From Chinchilla lanigera (taxonomy: Eukaryota; Chordata; Mammalia; Rodentia; Chinchillidae): a stretch of 64,000 bases of DNA. The stretch spans positions 24,117,051 to 24,181,050 of the forward strand of contig NW_004955425.1 in NCBI RefSeq assembly GCF_000276665.1, written 5' to 3'. Positions 46,701-58,084 of this stretch are shown in pieces; the first letter of the stretch is position 1, and each line of letters opens with the position of its first letter. The notes beneath the pieces were generated by a model that made no database searches, was not told the origin of the DNA, and worked only from the letters and a program-made list of their open reading frames with translations. The position numbers and the translations under genes are program-made.

Positions 46701-48135
46701 AAAACTATTTTATCTGTAGTTTTGTTCTGATTTTTATTCCTAACATAGCTTATTTTTTTCTTGAGTAATCAGATTAGAGGTTGGAAGTAACGATTTTTCA
46801 ATGCTCACCTTTTTGTTGTATTATTTGCAACATCATTAGTTTTCAGACAGTTTTAAAAAATTCTTTTTTACTTTGGTTTTTTCATCTAATTGAGCCATTT
46901 GTTAATCTTCACCCCCTCTCCTTAACGCACCACTTCAGCTAGTTTTTGCAAGTTTTGGTACATACATCTGTGCAGTTCATGTCTAAAGATTTCATTAATT
47001 TCATTAAGTATTCAGTCAATTCAATAAATTACTGGGAATTTTGACTGCAACGTTAGATCGATTTCTAATTTTTGTTATGGTCTGTTGGTGAAGTTCCCTG
47101 TTCTCGGTTTTGTCCTCAGGTTTTACACAGTTCCTATACTGTTTGCACACTGCTGGGAAAACATACCAGTCCCTTTATCAATTTGGTTTCATGCTGCCCA
47201 CGCCATGCCCCTCTGTCAGTTTTAGAGCAAGTGTGCGGAGGTTGCCTGGAGTAGAGAATCTCCCTACCCAGAGATGATAACCATGCTGGAAGTTCCCTTA
47301 ACCAGAGCTGATAAACATGTTCCTCAGACGAGAAATCTCAGCTTTGAAGGAGCATTCACATTGGAGCTACGTGGTATTAGCTCTTGTTTTTTACCTTGTC
47401 TGTTTTAACTTGCCTGGCACCAAATCGTATGAGCTGGTACCATACCATCCTCCCATGTTTGTGGTATTCGGTAGTGTTTTAGGACCAACGGGGCATTATG
47501 ATGCTAAAAGTTTTAATTCCAAGATAATATGAAATCCTCCTTTTAAACCATTAGGTGATCTACCAGATTCTGGTCACCTCACCCCTACTCCAAGCTGTCC
47601 AAAGACAACAGTACTGTATATATTCTAATAGTGTGCCTAGTCATTTACTCCCTTGTATTATAAGTAGGTGTGAGGTATTCCAGGTTCTGTGTAGAGAGCT
47701 CCACATTTGTTTTCCAAGAAAACAATAGGCTGTAATCTAGCACGGAGCAGAAGTCCTGTTTCTGCCTTTTTTTGGTTATAAACCTGTATTTGTACTTTGG
47801 GTTTAGAAGTAGTTAGCTCTCTGATGGATCAACAGTTACCCCGGAGAGGATGGGACACCAGCCTGATGGGTTAGGTTGCTAAGCGAAGGTGAAATTCAGT
47901 CTGTTAAAAACAAAACAAAACAGACAAAAAAAACTCTCTTTCATTCTAGTTAAAATAAATTCTATATCTTTCCATTCTCCTTGTTGATTTCCCTTCTAAT
48001 GTATTTCAACTTGGTGGTTTTATGTTCTAGGGAGTTCAGCAGTGAGGCAGTGTAGTAAATCTGTATGAGCTATTTTGTTTGGAAATTGAAAGGATTTTCA
48101 CTATTTGACCTAAATATTAAAAGACCTAGGTTAGT

Positions 48136-48374
48136 CAGCTTTCCATCACTGTGACCAAATATCTGAGAAAATCACCTAAAATGAGGAAAGATTGACTTTG
48201 GCTCACGGTTCTAGAGGTTGCAGTCCATGGTTTACTGGCTCTATTTCTGTAGGCCCGAGTAGAGGCAGAAGCTTCATGGCAGCTGGGGCATATGGAGGGG
48301 GAGGTGGTTTACCTCATGGTGGCCAGGAAGCAGGGTGAGAGAAAGAGAGAGAGGGAGAGAGAGAGAGAGGGAAG

Positions 48375-48415
<41 letters not shown>

Positions 48416-48637
48416 GGAGAGAAGGGGCAGGGCACACCATATAGTCCCTAAGGGTATACCCCTGACTCACTATCTTCAACCAGGTCCCATTACCCACTAG
48501 CCCACTCAGCTATGGACTCCTCAGTAGATCATTCATTTATAAGGTCAGTGCCTCCACAGTCCAATGACTTCTCCAGACCCCACTTCTGAACATTACTGCT
48601 TTGGGGCTCACTTCATGTTATAACCATAACAAGCCCT
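48136..48637 (-). mobile_element. MaLR-like LTR remnant with a (GA)n expansion
   Basis: The plus strand begins GTCAGCTTTCCATCACTGTG; reversed, this matches the end of the copy at 58.4 kb (AACAGGAAAGCTGCC). GATTGACTTTGGCTCACGGT also matches in reverse. A GA array interrupts it. Confidence 0.6.
48338..48424 (+). repeat. (GA)n purine tract
   Basis: About 85 bp of almost pure AG/GGGAG repeats, all purine on the plus strand. Confidence 0.95.
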
Positions 48638-50663
48638 GTTCCTACAAGTGCCAGCCTACGAGTAGTACTGATTCGTGCGGGGCAGAGGATGGTGGGGCTG
48701 GGCTCCTCTTCACCCACCGCCAGAACCCATGTCTGTGCCTGCTACTTATGAGGCCCCACAGGCTCTGAACTTAGAGACTGAAACACAGCACCTGTCCTCC
48801 ATTTGAACCTGTTACAAAGTCCTGGTTTCAGTAACAGAGGCAAAAGTGTTTCCGCAAAGCTCACAGAGTCTCACCAGAGTTTTCACCATTCAGAGTTCTG
48901 TGGTTTGCCTGTTGGGATAGGATGTCTGAGGAGTACCACAAATACTTAATCACAGAGTCATAATCACATCACCAGTCGCACCTCTAATGAGCGGCCAACC
49001 ACACATCCACATCAGCGCACACAAGACAGTCAGTGTCTAACAGAAAAAGGTTTTCACTGAGTAAGGAAAGCTATGCTCGCCAGGAAGGGGCTGGCCAGGA
49101 GCGCTCTGTGGATCACAGTTGCCAGGAACAACCCCTGGCTCGGGCAAGGGTCGTCCTCCCGAGAGTGGCCCAGGCTTTGGCTCCAACAGTCTCAGCCAAC
49201 TTGGGTCTGTGAGTCAGTATGCCATTGGTTTCTCGTTCTTGCTTCTATTTTTCACTACTCATCTGTGTCCCTTAAAGATCTCAGACAAGGAGCAGCTGGT
49301 ATGTTCAACGGCATCCTTGATGTGTGGCCCAGCAGAGAGCAGCATTTGCGGCTTTCCTAGCGGGTGCTGGCCAGGGGCACACATCCCCATGCGGAGCCTC
49401 GAGCCAACCACTCGGTGCTGGGCTAAGCGAGAACAGGCTCTTATCAAGGATGCTGGGAAACGCTGGCTTTTGCTTCTCAACACTGCTGCCCAGCTTTGGC
49501 TCATTCTGTGCATTTCTGCTGTAAGTCTTTCCTGGAGTGAGGAGGAGGAAGTCAGCACGCCTCCCTTTGCCATGGCTCCAGCTGTCCACAGTGCAGTATG
49601 AGTAGCCGCAGCAGAGGAGAGGGAGCTCATTCTCATGGTAAAGCTTCGCTGTGTATTTGATTCCTTTCACAGGAGTCAGATGTATAAAGCCCACTCCCAC
49701 ACCATAAACTGCTGAGATAGCCTTGTCTTGAGGCCGTTACCTGTCAAAGCCATACATAATGTGAAATAATTACTAAAGTAGCAGGTTCTACTTTTCAAAA
49801 AAGTTTTGTATTTTCCCAACGTTCCACTGGTCTTACCGTTAAGTTCATTTGTGCCGCAGCTGGGCTTATTTTGTGATGCTTAGACTTATTCTGTGGTGGG
49901 GATGGCCACACTGTCCCCGGGCCACTTTCCCTTCTCTCTTTTCATCAATAGAGGCACCTTCCTCTCCATCCCTGGTCCTGCTTAGGAGCCGCTGCTGTTC
50001 GGCTGTGGCCTGGACCAGCAGAAGTCACTCTGAACAGTGGTTCCCATAGTAAAGCCGTCAAGGGGGGGGTGTGACCCTGAGAGAGAATGGGCTCATGGGC
50101 TGCGCCTTCAGAAGTGGAATATTGTCCTGTGCAAACTGAGTTAAGTCTCAAGAGCGGATCTTGTCCTGGAGTGAGCTGAGTCTTCAGGGGAGGATCAGTC
50201 ACCACAGAGTGGGTCGTTACAAAATGTTACCTCTGGTGTTGCCTCTTCCGCACATGGGACCCTCTGCCACGAGGCTCTTACCGGAAGCCAGGTGGATGCA
50301 GGCACCATGGTCACAGACCGCTGGAACAAGGAGCTCAGCACCCAGCTCTCCCCTATAAAATCCCCCACCTCAGATCTAAGGCAGGGACTGTATTTAGCTG
50401 TCTGGAACCGTGTGACAATGTTTTGGCCAATAGAATATAAGCAGATATGACCTGTGTCATTTCTTCCTTCCTGGGGGTGGGAATAAGTGCAAGTACAGAG
50501 CCAACCAGCCAGCCTGGATCCCAGGGTCACCGTGTGGACTCATTCGCCTCCAAGTTGTGTAACTTGAGAAAAAAAAGAAACTCTTGTTGTATTTTAGTTG
50601 CAGGGTTGTTCATCTCTTCTTCATTGCAGATTGCCCTGCCTAACTGCACAGCTTCTGATGCAT

Positions 50664-50842
50664 TATTTCTTTTCTTTTTCTTTCTTTCTTTTTTCTTATC
50701 TTTTTGAGACAGGGTTTCCTTATATAGTTCAGGCTGGCCTTGAACTCACTTTGTAGCCCAGGCTGGCCTTGAGCTCACAGCGATCCTCCTGCCTTCGCCT
50801 CCCGAGTACTCGGATTATAGGCATGGGCTACCATGCCCAGCC
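50664..50842 (-). repeat. B1-like SINE
   Basis: T/C-rich tail, GAGACAGGGTTTCCTTATAT, and GGGCTACCATGCCCAGCCC; CATTATTTCTTTT flanks both sides. Confidence 0.95.
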
Positions 50843-50931
50843 CATTATTTCTTTTTCTGAAAAGGCCCCCTACCCTAAAAATATTCTACTCACTAAATGA
50901 CTTAGAATTGATTGAGACAACTTAGAAGCCA

Positions 50932-51740
50932 CATTAATGTAATCAAGTAACATTTATTTTACATAAAACAATTTTCAAAGAATACATTTTAAAACCATCT
51001 AGATACTGATTTTGTAGCATTACAAAAATCGAGAGGCACAATTGAAGTATTCAAATAAATTGTGAAGAGCGGGTGGGGGCTATGATTGCTATCTATGTTA
51101 TTCCTTAATCATTTTTAGACTCTGTATGAGAGCCCTAACATGAAGCAGTAGTGCACTTTCACTTAGTAGGAATAAATCACATAAAATATATACTTTTATA
51201 CAGAAAGTATTATTGTATTGTCACTTTCCATTACTTATAAAAACTTCATTTTGAATTGCACAAAAGGTTGCTTTAAAATGGGTAATTCCCAGAGACAGGG
51301 CTTAGCACTCTACGTATGTCTAAACAATTCGTTGCAAATTAATTAGGTTTCTATTTCTCCACAGATAAAAAGTATCTATGAAGAATTATATTATTCAAGT
51401 GGGACATTTAAAATTTTTCATAGGAAAATAGGTTCACACATTTGTCCCTAAATCATCTAAACTTTCCCCCACTTTAAAACCAATCACAGGGTGTCCAGAG
51501 TTTCAAATCAGGGTACCTACATCCCAGACGGTGTGAACGCGTCTGCACTGACTCATTCTGCGTCTCATTCCCCTGGAGAAGCAGAGTACAGAAAGGCACG
51601 TGGGTACATTCTTCGGAACAGTTTTGGTCTTTAAATCACATGTTTATAAGCAGTGATTTCAATCACGTTTCAAAACAAAAATACTAACAAATTCATTTCT
51701 CAATCCAGGCGTGGGGGTCCACGCCCCCGCCGCAGGCCCA
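50932..51740 (-). other. IQGAP2: IQGAP2 3' untranslated region
   Basis: AT-rich sequence without SINEs from the TGA to the first AATAAA-type signal on the minus strand (50958-50953), about 0.8 kb. A B1 SINE begins only about 90 bp beyond it. The 3' end is inferred from the signal. Confidence 0.7.
50953..50958 (-). terminator. IQGAP2: Candidate poly(A) signal of IQGAP2 (AATAAA)
   Basis: Minus-strand context GTAAAATAAATG, about 785 bp after the stop, followed by T/GT-rich sequence. It is the only clear hexamer I noted near the end of the 3' UTR. Confidence 0.6.
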
Positions 51741-51854
51741 TCATTTCCCGTAGAATTTCTTGTTGAGCAGGTAGATAAGGAGGTTCACATTCACTTTCAC
51801 CTTGTCGAACATTTTCATCACCGCCACTCCCTCATACTGCATCTGAAGCAAGTC
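51741..51854 (-). CDS. IQGAP2: IQGAP2, last coding exon with stop
   Basis: 114 nt (37 codons plus TGA) after a TTTCAG acceptor, phase 0. It encodes DLLQMQYEGVAVMKMFDKVK then VNVNLLIYLLNKKFYGK, the hallmark C-terminus of IQGAP proteins. Joined with the other four exons it gives 735 nt, 244 residues plus stop, with no frame breaks. IQGAP1 and IQGAP3 end similarly; the QMQYEG and MKMFDKVK wording and the F2R neighbour favour IQGAP2. Confidence 0.96.
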   Translation of the reverse strand, partial: DLLQMQYEGVAVMKMFDKVKVNVNLLIYLLNKKFYGK

Positions 51855-51964
51855 CTGAAATCAGATGGAACATCAGCAAGTGTCATCATTAGAGCTGCAG
51901 CATTCTGCACACTTTAAAAACACACTGGAAGAACGCGTGTGGTGACTCGATCGGATGACCTACG

Positions 51965-52155
51965 TGGGGGTTCTTAGCTTTGCTGTGCATTAGACTCCTC
52001 AGCTTGAAAACACAGGTGAGTTTAAGATAGATTTCTGGGTCCTATCCCATAGAATTCTTGATTTTTGTATCTCTGAGATGGGCATTTGCATTTTTACCAA
52101 TTTCCCAAGTTATACTGACATGGCGGTCAGATGTGACACTTTCAGAATCACTGAC
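51965..52155 (+). mobile_element. MER5-like (hAT) DNA transposon remnant
   Basis: GTGCATTAGACTCCTCAGC, GGGTCCTATCCCATAGAATT and an end TTTCAGAATCACTG follow the MER5 layout. Confidence 0.55.
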
Positions 52156-52302
52156 TTAGATGAAGGAAAGTTTTTAAAACACAAGAACTGCTAATATCAA
52201 ATATATAATTATAATGTCAACTTTTCAGTGAAAAATTCACAGTTCAAATGCTCCAGGAAAATAGATGGGGTTGTTTCTTTAAAACAGCAGGGTACTGTAA
52301 TC

Positions 52303-52389
52303 TTTTTTTTTTTCTTTTACCAGGAATTGAACTCAGGACTTTGCTCTTGCCAGGCAGGCGCTGTGCCATTGAGCTACATCCCTGGCCCT
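52303..52389 (-). repeat. ID-type SINE
   Basis: TTTACCAGGAATTGAACTCA and GAGCTACATCCCTGGCCC. Confidence 0.93.
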
Positions 52390-52590
52390 TTTTTTTTCTT
52401 TTTGTGGGGTGGCGGGGGCACTGGGGATTGAATCCAGGGGCTTTGCACTGAGCTACATCTTCAGCCATTTTTTAATTTGAAACAGGGTCTAAGTTGCTAC
52501 GTTGCCCAGGCTGGGCTTGAACTCCCGATCCGCCTATCCAGCCTCCCAGAGTGCTGGGATTAAAGGCATGTGCCACCACACCCTGCTTAA
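52390..52590 (-). repeat. B1-dID composite SINE
   Basis: ID-like CACTGGGGATTGAATCCAGG then B1-like TGAAACAGGGTCTAAGTTGC and GTGCCACCACACCCTGCT. Confidence 0.85.
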
Positions 52591-53414
52591 CAGTACTGCC
52601 TTTTTTTTTTTAAGGAGCAGAATGAGTAAGACAACTCATTGAGGAAGAAAAAGTATTGGAATTCATTTATTACTTATTCTTATTTGTTAAACATTTAACT
52701 TTTGTATACATTTTATAAAGCACATTTAACAGTATGCTGATAGAAACGCGTGCTTTATAAAACAGACTGGTACAAGTGGGGAGAAGCACTTACATTATTT
52801 ATTGATGAAATCCTGTGACCAGGCTTTGAACACTGTGCCAATAACTCTGTCTTCCTCTAGACCCTACTGTTCCTCATTTGCCAGTCAGCCTTTTACTCCA
52901 TCTTTCATTGCCACGACATTAACGAAGAAAAGCACGCTTCTAAAACAAACAGCTGTGTCTTACCAGCCGTCGGAATGAGACCGAGTGGTAACGCAGGGTA
53001 GGTGGGTAGGGAAGATCTCACCAGAAGCTGCCCTGCACGCATTCCTAGGTCTTGTACTGTTTTGAGCTCTGAACGTTTCTTGGTTGTTAATGATGATGCC
53101 TGAGGGATCGTATGTGAGGCTCCCCTCAGAAGTTAAGAGTCATACCTGAGAGAACCTGTGCTTCCTCTCCACACTTCAATTCCACCTGTGCTGAGCCCCA
53201 CCCCTACACTGTTTAGATCTGTGTCTGGGTCTACGGTTCCACGGGGGAACCGACACCTGCCATGGAGAATGCTTTTACCTAGCAGGTGCAGTGGACACTC
53301 ACTCTTCCTCTGGGAGATCCACATCAGTTATACATTCTCTCGGAAAAGCGTGCAGCCGACATGGTGTGGTTGGGAGAACAAATGGGCCCCAAAGCAGAAG
53401 GCAGAGAAACGGTG

Positions 53415-53545
53415 ATACTCATGGCTGGAAAACCAAAGTTTAGTCTCGGTTCTGCCATTTGCTAACTCAAGACCTTGTGACATGATCTAACCTCTGAAGT
53501 TGTTTCCTAGTGTGTAAGCTGAGGAGAAAGCTGCCAGCCTCACTG
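53415..53545 (+). repeat. MIR-like SINE remnant
   Basis: CGGTTCTGCCATTTGCTAAC, GTGACATGATCTAACCTCTG and TTGTTTCCTAGTGTGTAAGC keep the MIR core order. Confidence 0.65.
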
Positions 53546-53819
53546 TGTGGCCAGTGGGCAACGGGTACAGGATCACGGAGCTTGCAAACCCTCCGGAAGC
53601 CACACTTCATGACCCAGCGGTGAAGCAGAACAACAAAGAGCTTGGGCCTTAGCTGTTTTTTCCATAAAGTGCTCTCTGAGCCTGTTTTCCGTTTGGGAGG
53701 AGAAGAATGCCTACCCCGCAGCCCCTGGGCGTTATTTTTGTAAGCAGTCTGTCTGCCACGGAAGTCACGCTCTCCCCTTGTATATTCGGCTAAGAGACTA
53801 AGAGATATGAGGTGTCACA

Positions 53820-54420
53820 TGGAATTTCCAGTTTCACTTTTTGAGGAACCTCCACGCTGACTTCCACAGCGGTTGTACTAGTTTACATTCTCACCAGCAA
53901 TGCAGAAGTCCTTTCCCCCGAGTATTTGTTGCTATTTGATTTTTTTGATGACAGCCATTCTTTTTTTTTTTAAATTTTAAAAGAATTTTTTTTATTTTAA
54001 AGAGTAAAAGAAGATAACATAGTAATTCAGGGAGGGCTTACTGAACTACAGACAAAGTGGTAGGAAATTATCAGTGGCTATTCTTTTAGATGATAGCCAT
54101 TCTTTCTGGGGTAAGATGATGGCCATTCATTCTCAGTGTTGTTTTAAAATGCATTTATCTGATGGCCAGCAATAATGAGCATTTTTTCATGTATTTATTG
54201 GCCATTTGTACTTCTTCTGAGAAGTATCTATTCATTTTGGTTGCAGATTTTTTTGATTGGATCTTTTATTCTGGAGGTCTAATTTTTTTGAGTTCTTGTA
54301 AGGAGAAGTTCAAATACCTTCCCAAATTACATATTCTGTTGTTTCTATAATATTTTAATAAATATGCTAATTTGTCTAATTTATTCTTATGGTTTATCTT
54401 AGTTCACTGAAAAAAAAGTT
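53820..54420 (-). mobile_element. LINE-1 ORF2 3'-part fragment, minus strand
   Basis: Antisense L1 words: CTTCCACAGCGGTTGTACTA, GTTTACATTCTCACCAGCAA and TTTTTCATGTATTTATTGGC. It is interrupted at about 53956-54087 by a T-headed insert. Confidence 0.75.
53956..54087 (-). mobile_element. Unidentified retroposed insert in L1
   Basis: Starts with a T run (A tail of a minus-strand insert) and lies between GATGACAGCCATTCTTT and GATGATAGCCATTCTTT, a target duplication with one change. The body is not B1 or ID. Confidence 0.5.
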
Positions 54421-54467
54421 TGTACTATTATCTGTTTGGTTCTTTTTTGTAAGAATATTTTTGGTTT

Positions 54468-54602
54468 ATGTCTTTTTGGTGTTGTTGTTTTGAGACAGGG
54501 TCTCACTATGTAGCCCAGGCTGGCCTTGAACTCTCAGTGATCCTCCTGCCTCAGCCTTCCGAGTGCTGGGATTACAGGCATGTGCCACCATACCCAGTTT
54601 TG
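54468..54602 (-). repeat. B1-like SINE, short form
   Basis: GTTTTGAGACAGGGTCTCAC then directly GTAGCCCAGGCTGGCCTTGA; the internal stretch is deleted or absent. Confidence 0.92.
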
Positions 54603-54739
54603 GTTTGTATTTTGTACTGAGTAAGTACTTTGAGGATAATGACACATAGTATAATAATCATTGTTATTCTTTTATTATTTGGTTATGAAATTTTTTACTT
54701 TTTCATAAAAAATACTTATGAGGTATGATCAAATGAGGT

Positions 54740-55110
54740 GAATATTTAAATTTTAAAAGAATTATTACAGTAAAAGACATTATGATTAATCCCCCTCAAA
54801 ATAGTCTTCTTTGTTGGGAACCCATACCCCACTGTTCTGCCACCTTCTGAAGCAATGTCCTTTCTCTTTTTTGTTTTTTTGGCACCAGGAACCAAACTCA
54901 GGACCTTGTGCTTGCCAGGCAGGTGCTTGTGCCACAGAGCTCTGTCCCTGGCCCATGTTTTTCCACTTTCTGAAGCAGTTCTGGAAGTATTCTTTTGTGT
55001 CTTTGCGAGGTATGATTAAAGAAAGTACAAAAATTACAGTGAATGTATTCTGAGGGGGGGTTAATAGCAATGTGTCTTTGGCTGTAATCAAAATTTTAAA
55101 AATCCACCAG
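54740..55110 (-). pseudogene. Mariner-like transposase remnant, split by an ID SINE
   Basis: A minus-strand frame reads KEYFQNCFRKWKNM (about 55000-54955), then the SINE, then HCFRRWQNSGVWV and EDYFEGD before a stop near 54786. The F-CF--W and DYFEGD words are the usual C-terminus of mariner transposases. The catalytic part is absent. The repeated CFR-W words on both sides of the SINE are its target duplication. Confidence 0.65.
54869..54957 (-). repeat. ID-type SINE in mariner remnant
   Basis: TTTTTTTGGCACCAGGAACC, GCCAGGCAGGTGCTTGTGCC and GAGCTCTGTCCCTGGCCC. Confidence 0.92.
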
Positions 55111-55136
55111 AGTTTTTATCAGGTCTGGTAATTCTT

Positions 55137-55251
55137 TTTTTTGGTTTTTTTTTTTTTCTTTCTTTTGGCTTTTTTTCCGGTACTGGAAATTGAACTCACA
55201 ACCTCATGCTTGCCAGGCAGGTGTTGTGCTGCTGAGCTAAATCCCCAGCCC
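55137..55251 (-). repeat. ID-type SINE with long T-rich tail
   Basis: CCGGTACTGGAAATTGAACT and GAGCTAAATCCCCAGCCCCC; flanked by GGTCTGGTAATTC and GCTCTGGTAAGTC. Confidence 0.94.
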
Positions 55252-56070
55252 CCCAGCTCTGGTAAGTCTATTTCACAGATCTCTTCAGGAGATGGAGGGG
55301 GATGGGCTGAAGACAAGCCCGAACCATGGAGCGGCACTTTGAGAGGGGCCTGCCTCAGCCCTGTCGGCAGTGTCTCCCCGCTCCCTCCCTGGACCCAGCC
55401 ACCAGGCTTTCTATGGAAGCTGACACAGCAGACTGTCAGAAAGGCACAGACCTGAAGTCTAACTTCACCTGGGCAGCGATCACATGCTGGGCCGGTTCAC
55501 GGGAGGTACACCATGGAGCTGCACTGGGTCCTAAGCTCAGCAGGGTCCTGTGCTTGGTTTAATGCTCTCCTGCATTAAAATCTGTCTTAATTTTGAACCA
55601 AGGACCCTTTCTTTTGCACTGATTCCTGTGAATCATGCAGTTAGTTCTGATTATATGTTAATAAAAACCTGTGGCATACTGGTCACCTGTATCCAGCTAG
55701 GGAGTAAAACATCTCACAGTCAACCATGGGCGTAAATGAAGGGTGTGAATAGCTAATCCTACTGTGCACTGGCTCTTTAACAAAGGTGAAAGAAGGCTCT
55801 GCTTCTGTCCTAGCACCCAGGGGAAGCCCTACAGACTCCTGAGCTCTCTCCACACACACAGGGTGTCCCCTCGCTCCTTGCGACTCAGCCAGTCGGTGGC
55901 CATTGACTAGCAATCCATGGCATCTCTGTCAGGTCTGCAGAAGGTCCTGGTGTACGGTTACCCACTATTTTCTCCTCCTGTATTTACCTAAGCGTTACCT
56001 AGAGCACCTGGAGACTGTCATGAATGAAGCTACTACACAAACACATGTGGTAACTTTTAAAACAAGCTGG

Positions 56071-56262
56071 AAAACTGGGCGTGGTGGCACATGCCTGTAA
56101 TCCCAGCACTCGGGAGGCTGAGGCAGGAGGATCAGTGTGAGTTTGAGGCTAGCCTAGGCTACAAAGTGAGCCCAAGGCCAGCCTGAACTGCACAGTGAGA
56201 CCCTGTCTCAAAAAGACAAAAAAAAAAAACCCAAAAAACAAAAACCCCAAGAAATAAAAAAA
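56071..56262 (+). repeat. B1-like SINE
   Basis: CTGGGCGTGGTGGCACATGC start, near full length with A/C-rich tail; AAACAAGCTGGA is repeated on both sides. Confidence 0.96.
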
Positions 56263-57149
56263 CAAGCTGGAACATAATTCCATCTAACATATTCTTTCTA
56301 TAATTATTTATCATCTTTCACTCACTGTCCTTAAAGAACCCACTGAGGTCCCATTTTTCTTTTTAAGGCTATGATGTCTGCAGAGAGAAAGGGCTCTGGC
56401 AATGGCTCCCAGAGAAGGTGGTCATTTCAGGGTGCTGGGCCAGGGACAAGTTGGCAGCAGCTGGCCATGAGCTCACTCCTAGGACGCAGCACCCTGATTC
56501 ACACAGCTCTGTTTAGAGGAACTGGAAACCACTGCACAGATTTCTTGAGGTCCAGGAAAACAGCTGTTATTTTAAAAAGCATCACATGAAAAAGCATCAC
56601 ATCCCTTATTTCTGTACAGCAGACCCTGTCCTAGGGGTTAGAAAGCGGGCGTTGGAAGGTGGCATTTTGTTGCTTGTATCCCGGCCCTTCAGTTTTCCTT
56701 TCACACCTGAACTAGCTCTCTCAGTTTCCTTCAGGTATGCTCAGCTTAGGATGTACTTTTTATGAGAAAACAGTGATAATTCACATTGCAAACACCATTT
56801 TTTCTACTTCTAGGTATGTGTTTTAGACCATGTCTTTCATTCTTATGATCCAAAACATTTAACAAATGGATTCAAGAGTGGATATAGAAACTATTCTAGG
56901 AAGGAGAAAGAAAAGGAGAAACGGGAGAAGGGAAAGTCCCAAATTTGGGCAGAGTCTTAGAAAGAAGTGAACTTTCTCACAGGGGGAAGCTTTCCAGCTT
57001 TCCTTAATATCTTGAATACTTCTGTATTTTTTTGTCTAAGCTCAAAATAGAAGTGTGACTTACAAAATCTGACTGCTATGGTTTACCGTCTGTAAGTATT
57101 TTAAGTTCTAGCAACTTGAAAAATCGCTGTTGTTTTTTTTTTTTTTTTT

Positions 57150-57275
57150 AAAGGCATCAAGCTGGGCATGGTAGCACACACCTGTAATCTCAACTATTTA
57201 GGAGGCTGAGGAAGGAGAATTGCAAGTTTGAGGCCAGTCTGGGCAATTTAGCAAAGTCCTGCCTCAAAAATAAAA
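57150..57275 (+). repeat. B1-like half of a B1-dID SINE
   Basis: AAGCTGGGCATGGTAGCACA start, CAATTTAGCAAAGTCCTGCC end typical of the dimeric type. Confidence 0.85.
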
Positions 57276-57379
57276 TCTGTACATTTACCAACTCCCCACA
57301 ATAACTGTAATCATTATGTACTGCAAATATATACTAATGAAAAAGGAAAATTACATATGTGGCTCATAAAATTTTTTTA

Positions 57380-57480
57380 AAAATAAAGGGTGGGGGACAT
57401 AGTGGAATGGTTGAGTGATTGTTAAGTACACTCGAGACCCTGGATTCAGTCCCCAGTACTGAAAAACAAAACAAAACAAA
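57380..57480 (+). repeat. ID-like (dID) element
   Basis: AAGGGTGGGGGACATAGTGG, CCTGGATTCAGTCCCCAGTA and an (AAAAC)n tail. Confidence 0.75.
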
Positions 57481-57653
57481 ATGAAACTCAACAAAACAAC
57501 CAAAGAAAAAACATAAAACCCAGACATTTAAAGATGGACCCTGGCACGTAAGGTCTGCACTGGTTGTCTGTTGAACTCCACAGATATCGAGAACAGTGAG
57601 CCAGGGAAGCCACAGATGGCCCGCGCATGACACCCACCCCAACCCCAGGCTAC

Positions 57654-57762
57654 CTGAATATTAAGCTGCACCGTTTCCATTTCAACACCAAGGAATTTTG
57701 ATTTGACATCAAAGATGCCCACATCTTCGGTTGCTACGATATCAAATGTAACATTCTTAAAC
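57654..57762 (-). CDS. IQGAP2: IQGAP2, penultimate coding exon
   Basis: 109 nt: the last base of Gln plus 36 codons, between CCACTAG and CAG/gtagcc. It encodes FKNVTFDIVATEDVGIFDV followed by KSKFLGVEMETVQLNIQ. Together with the flanking exons it gives DDLQTNQFKNVTFDI and VQLNIQDLLQMQYEG across the junctions, as expected for the end of the IQGAP C-terminal domain. Confidence 0.95.
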
Positions 57763-58084
57763 CTAGTGGAGAGAGAACATTCACACATGTGTAATTAGAG
57801 GTACACTCTTACATCTCAAATGAATGGAATCTCAATTTAGCGCTCAGTGAGCAGCTTGTGGCGAGAATCCGAAGGAAGTCACCAAAAACCTCACATCATA
57901 TTTTTCCCACTCTGCTCCCCAAATAGTAGGTCAGATGGCAGCTGTTGAGATCTGACCACTGCATGCTCAGACCACTAAAATAGGTGCATTATTACAAAAG
58001 AAATAGAAGATATGTGTCCTTGAGGAGCATAAAATATAGTTGAAAGCCTATGGAAGTCACAGAGGGTGAGAATGAAATACGGAC

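Larger units (their letters stand above)
44171..50931. other. Intergenic spacer between F2R (5') and IQGAP2 (3')
   Basis: No exon is supported here. It contains the repeats listed separately; 46710-48130 and 48640-50660 look mostly unique. Overlapping open frames on both strands at 49.1-49.7 kb (up to 160 codons) carry no domain I know. Confidence 0.6.

Noticed and set aside
49073..49700. Overlapping open frames of 95-160 codons on both strands as a gene
   Set aside because: No domain, no splice context and equal openness on both strands suggest chance.
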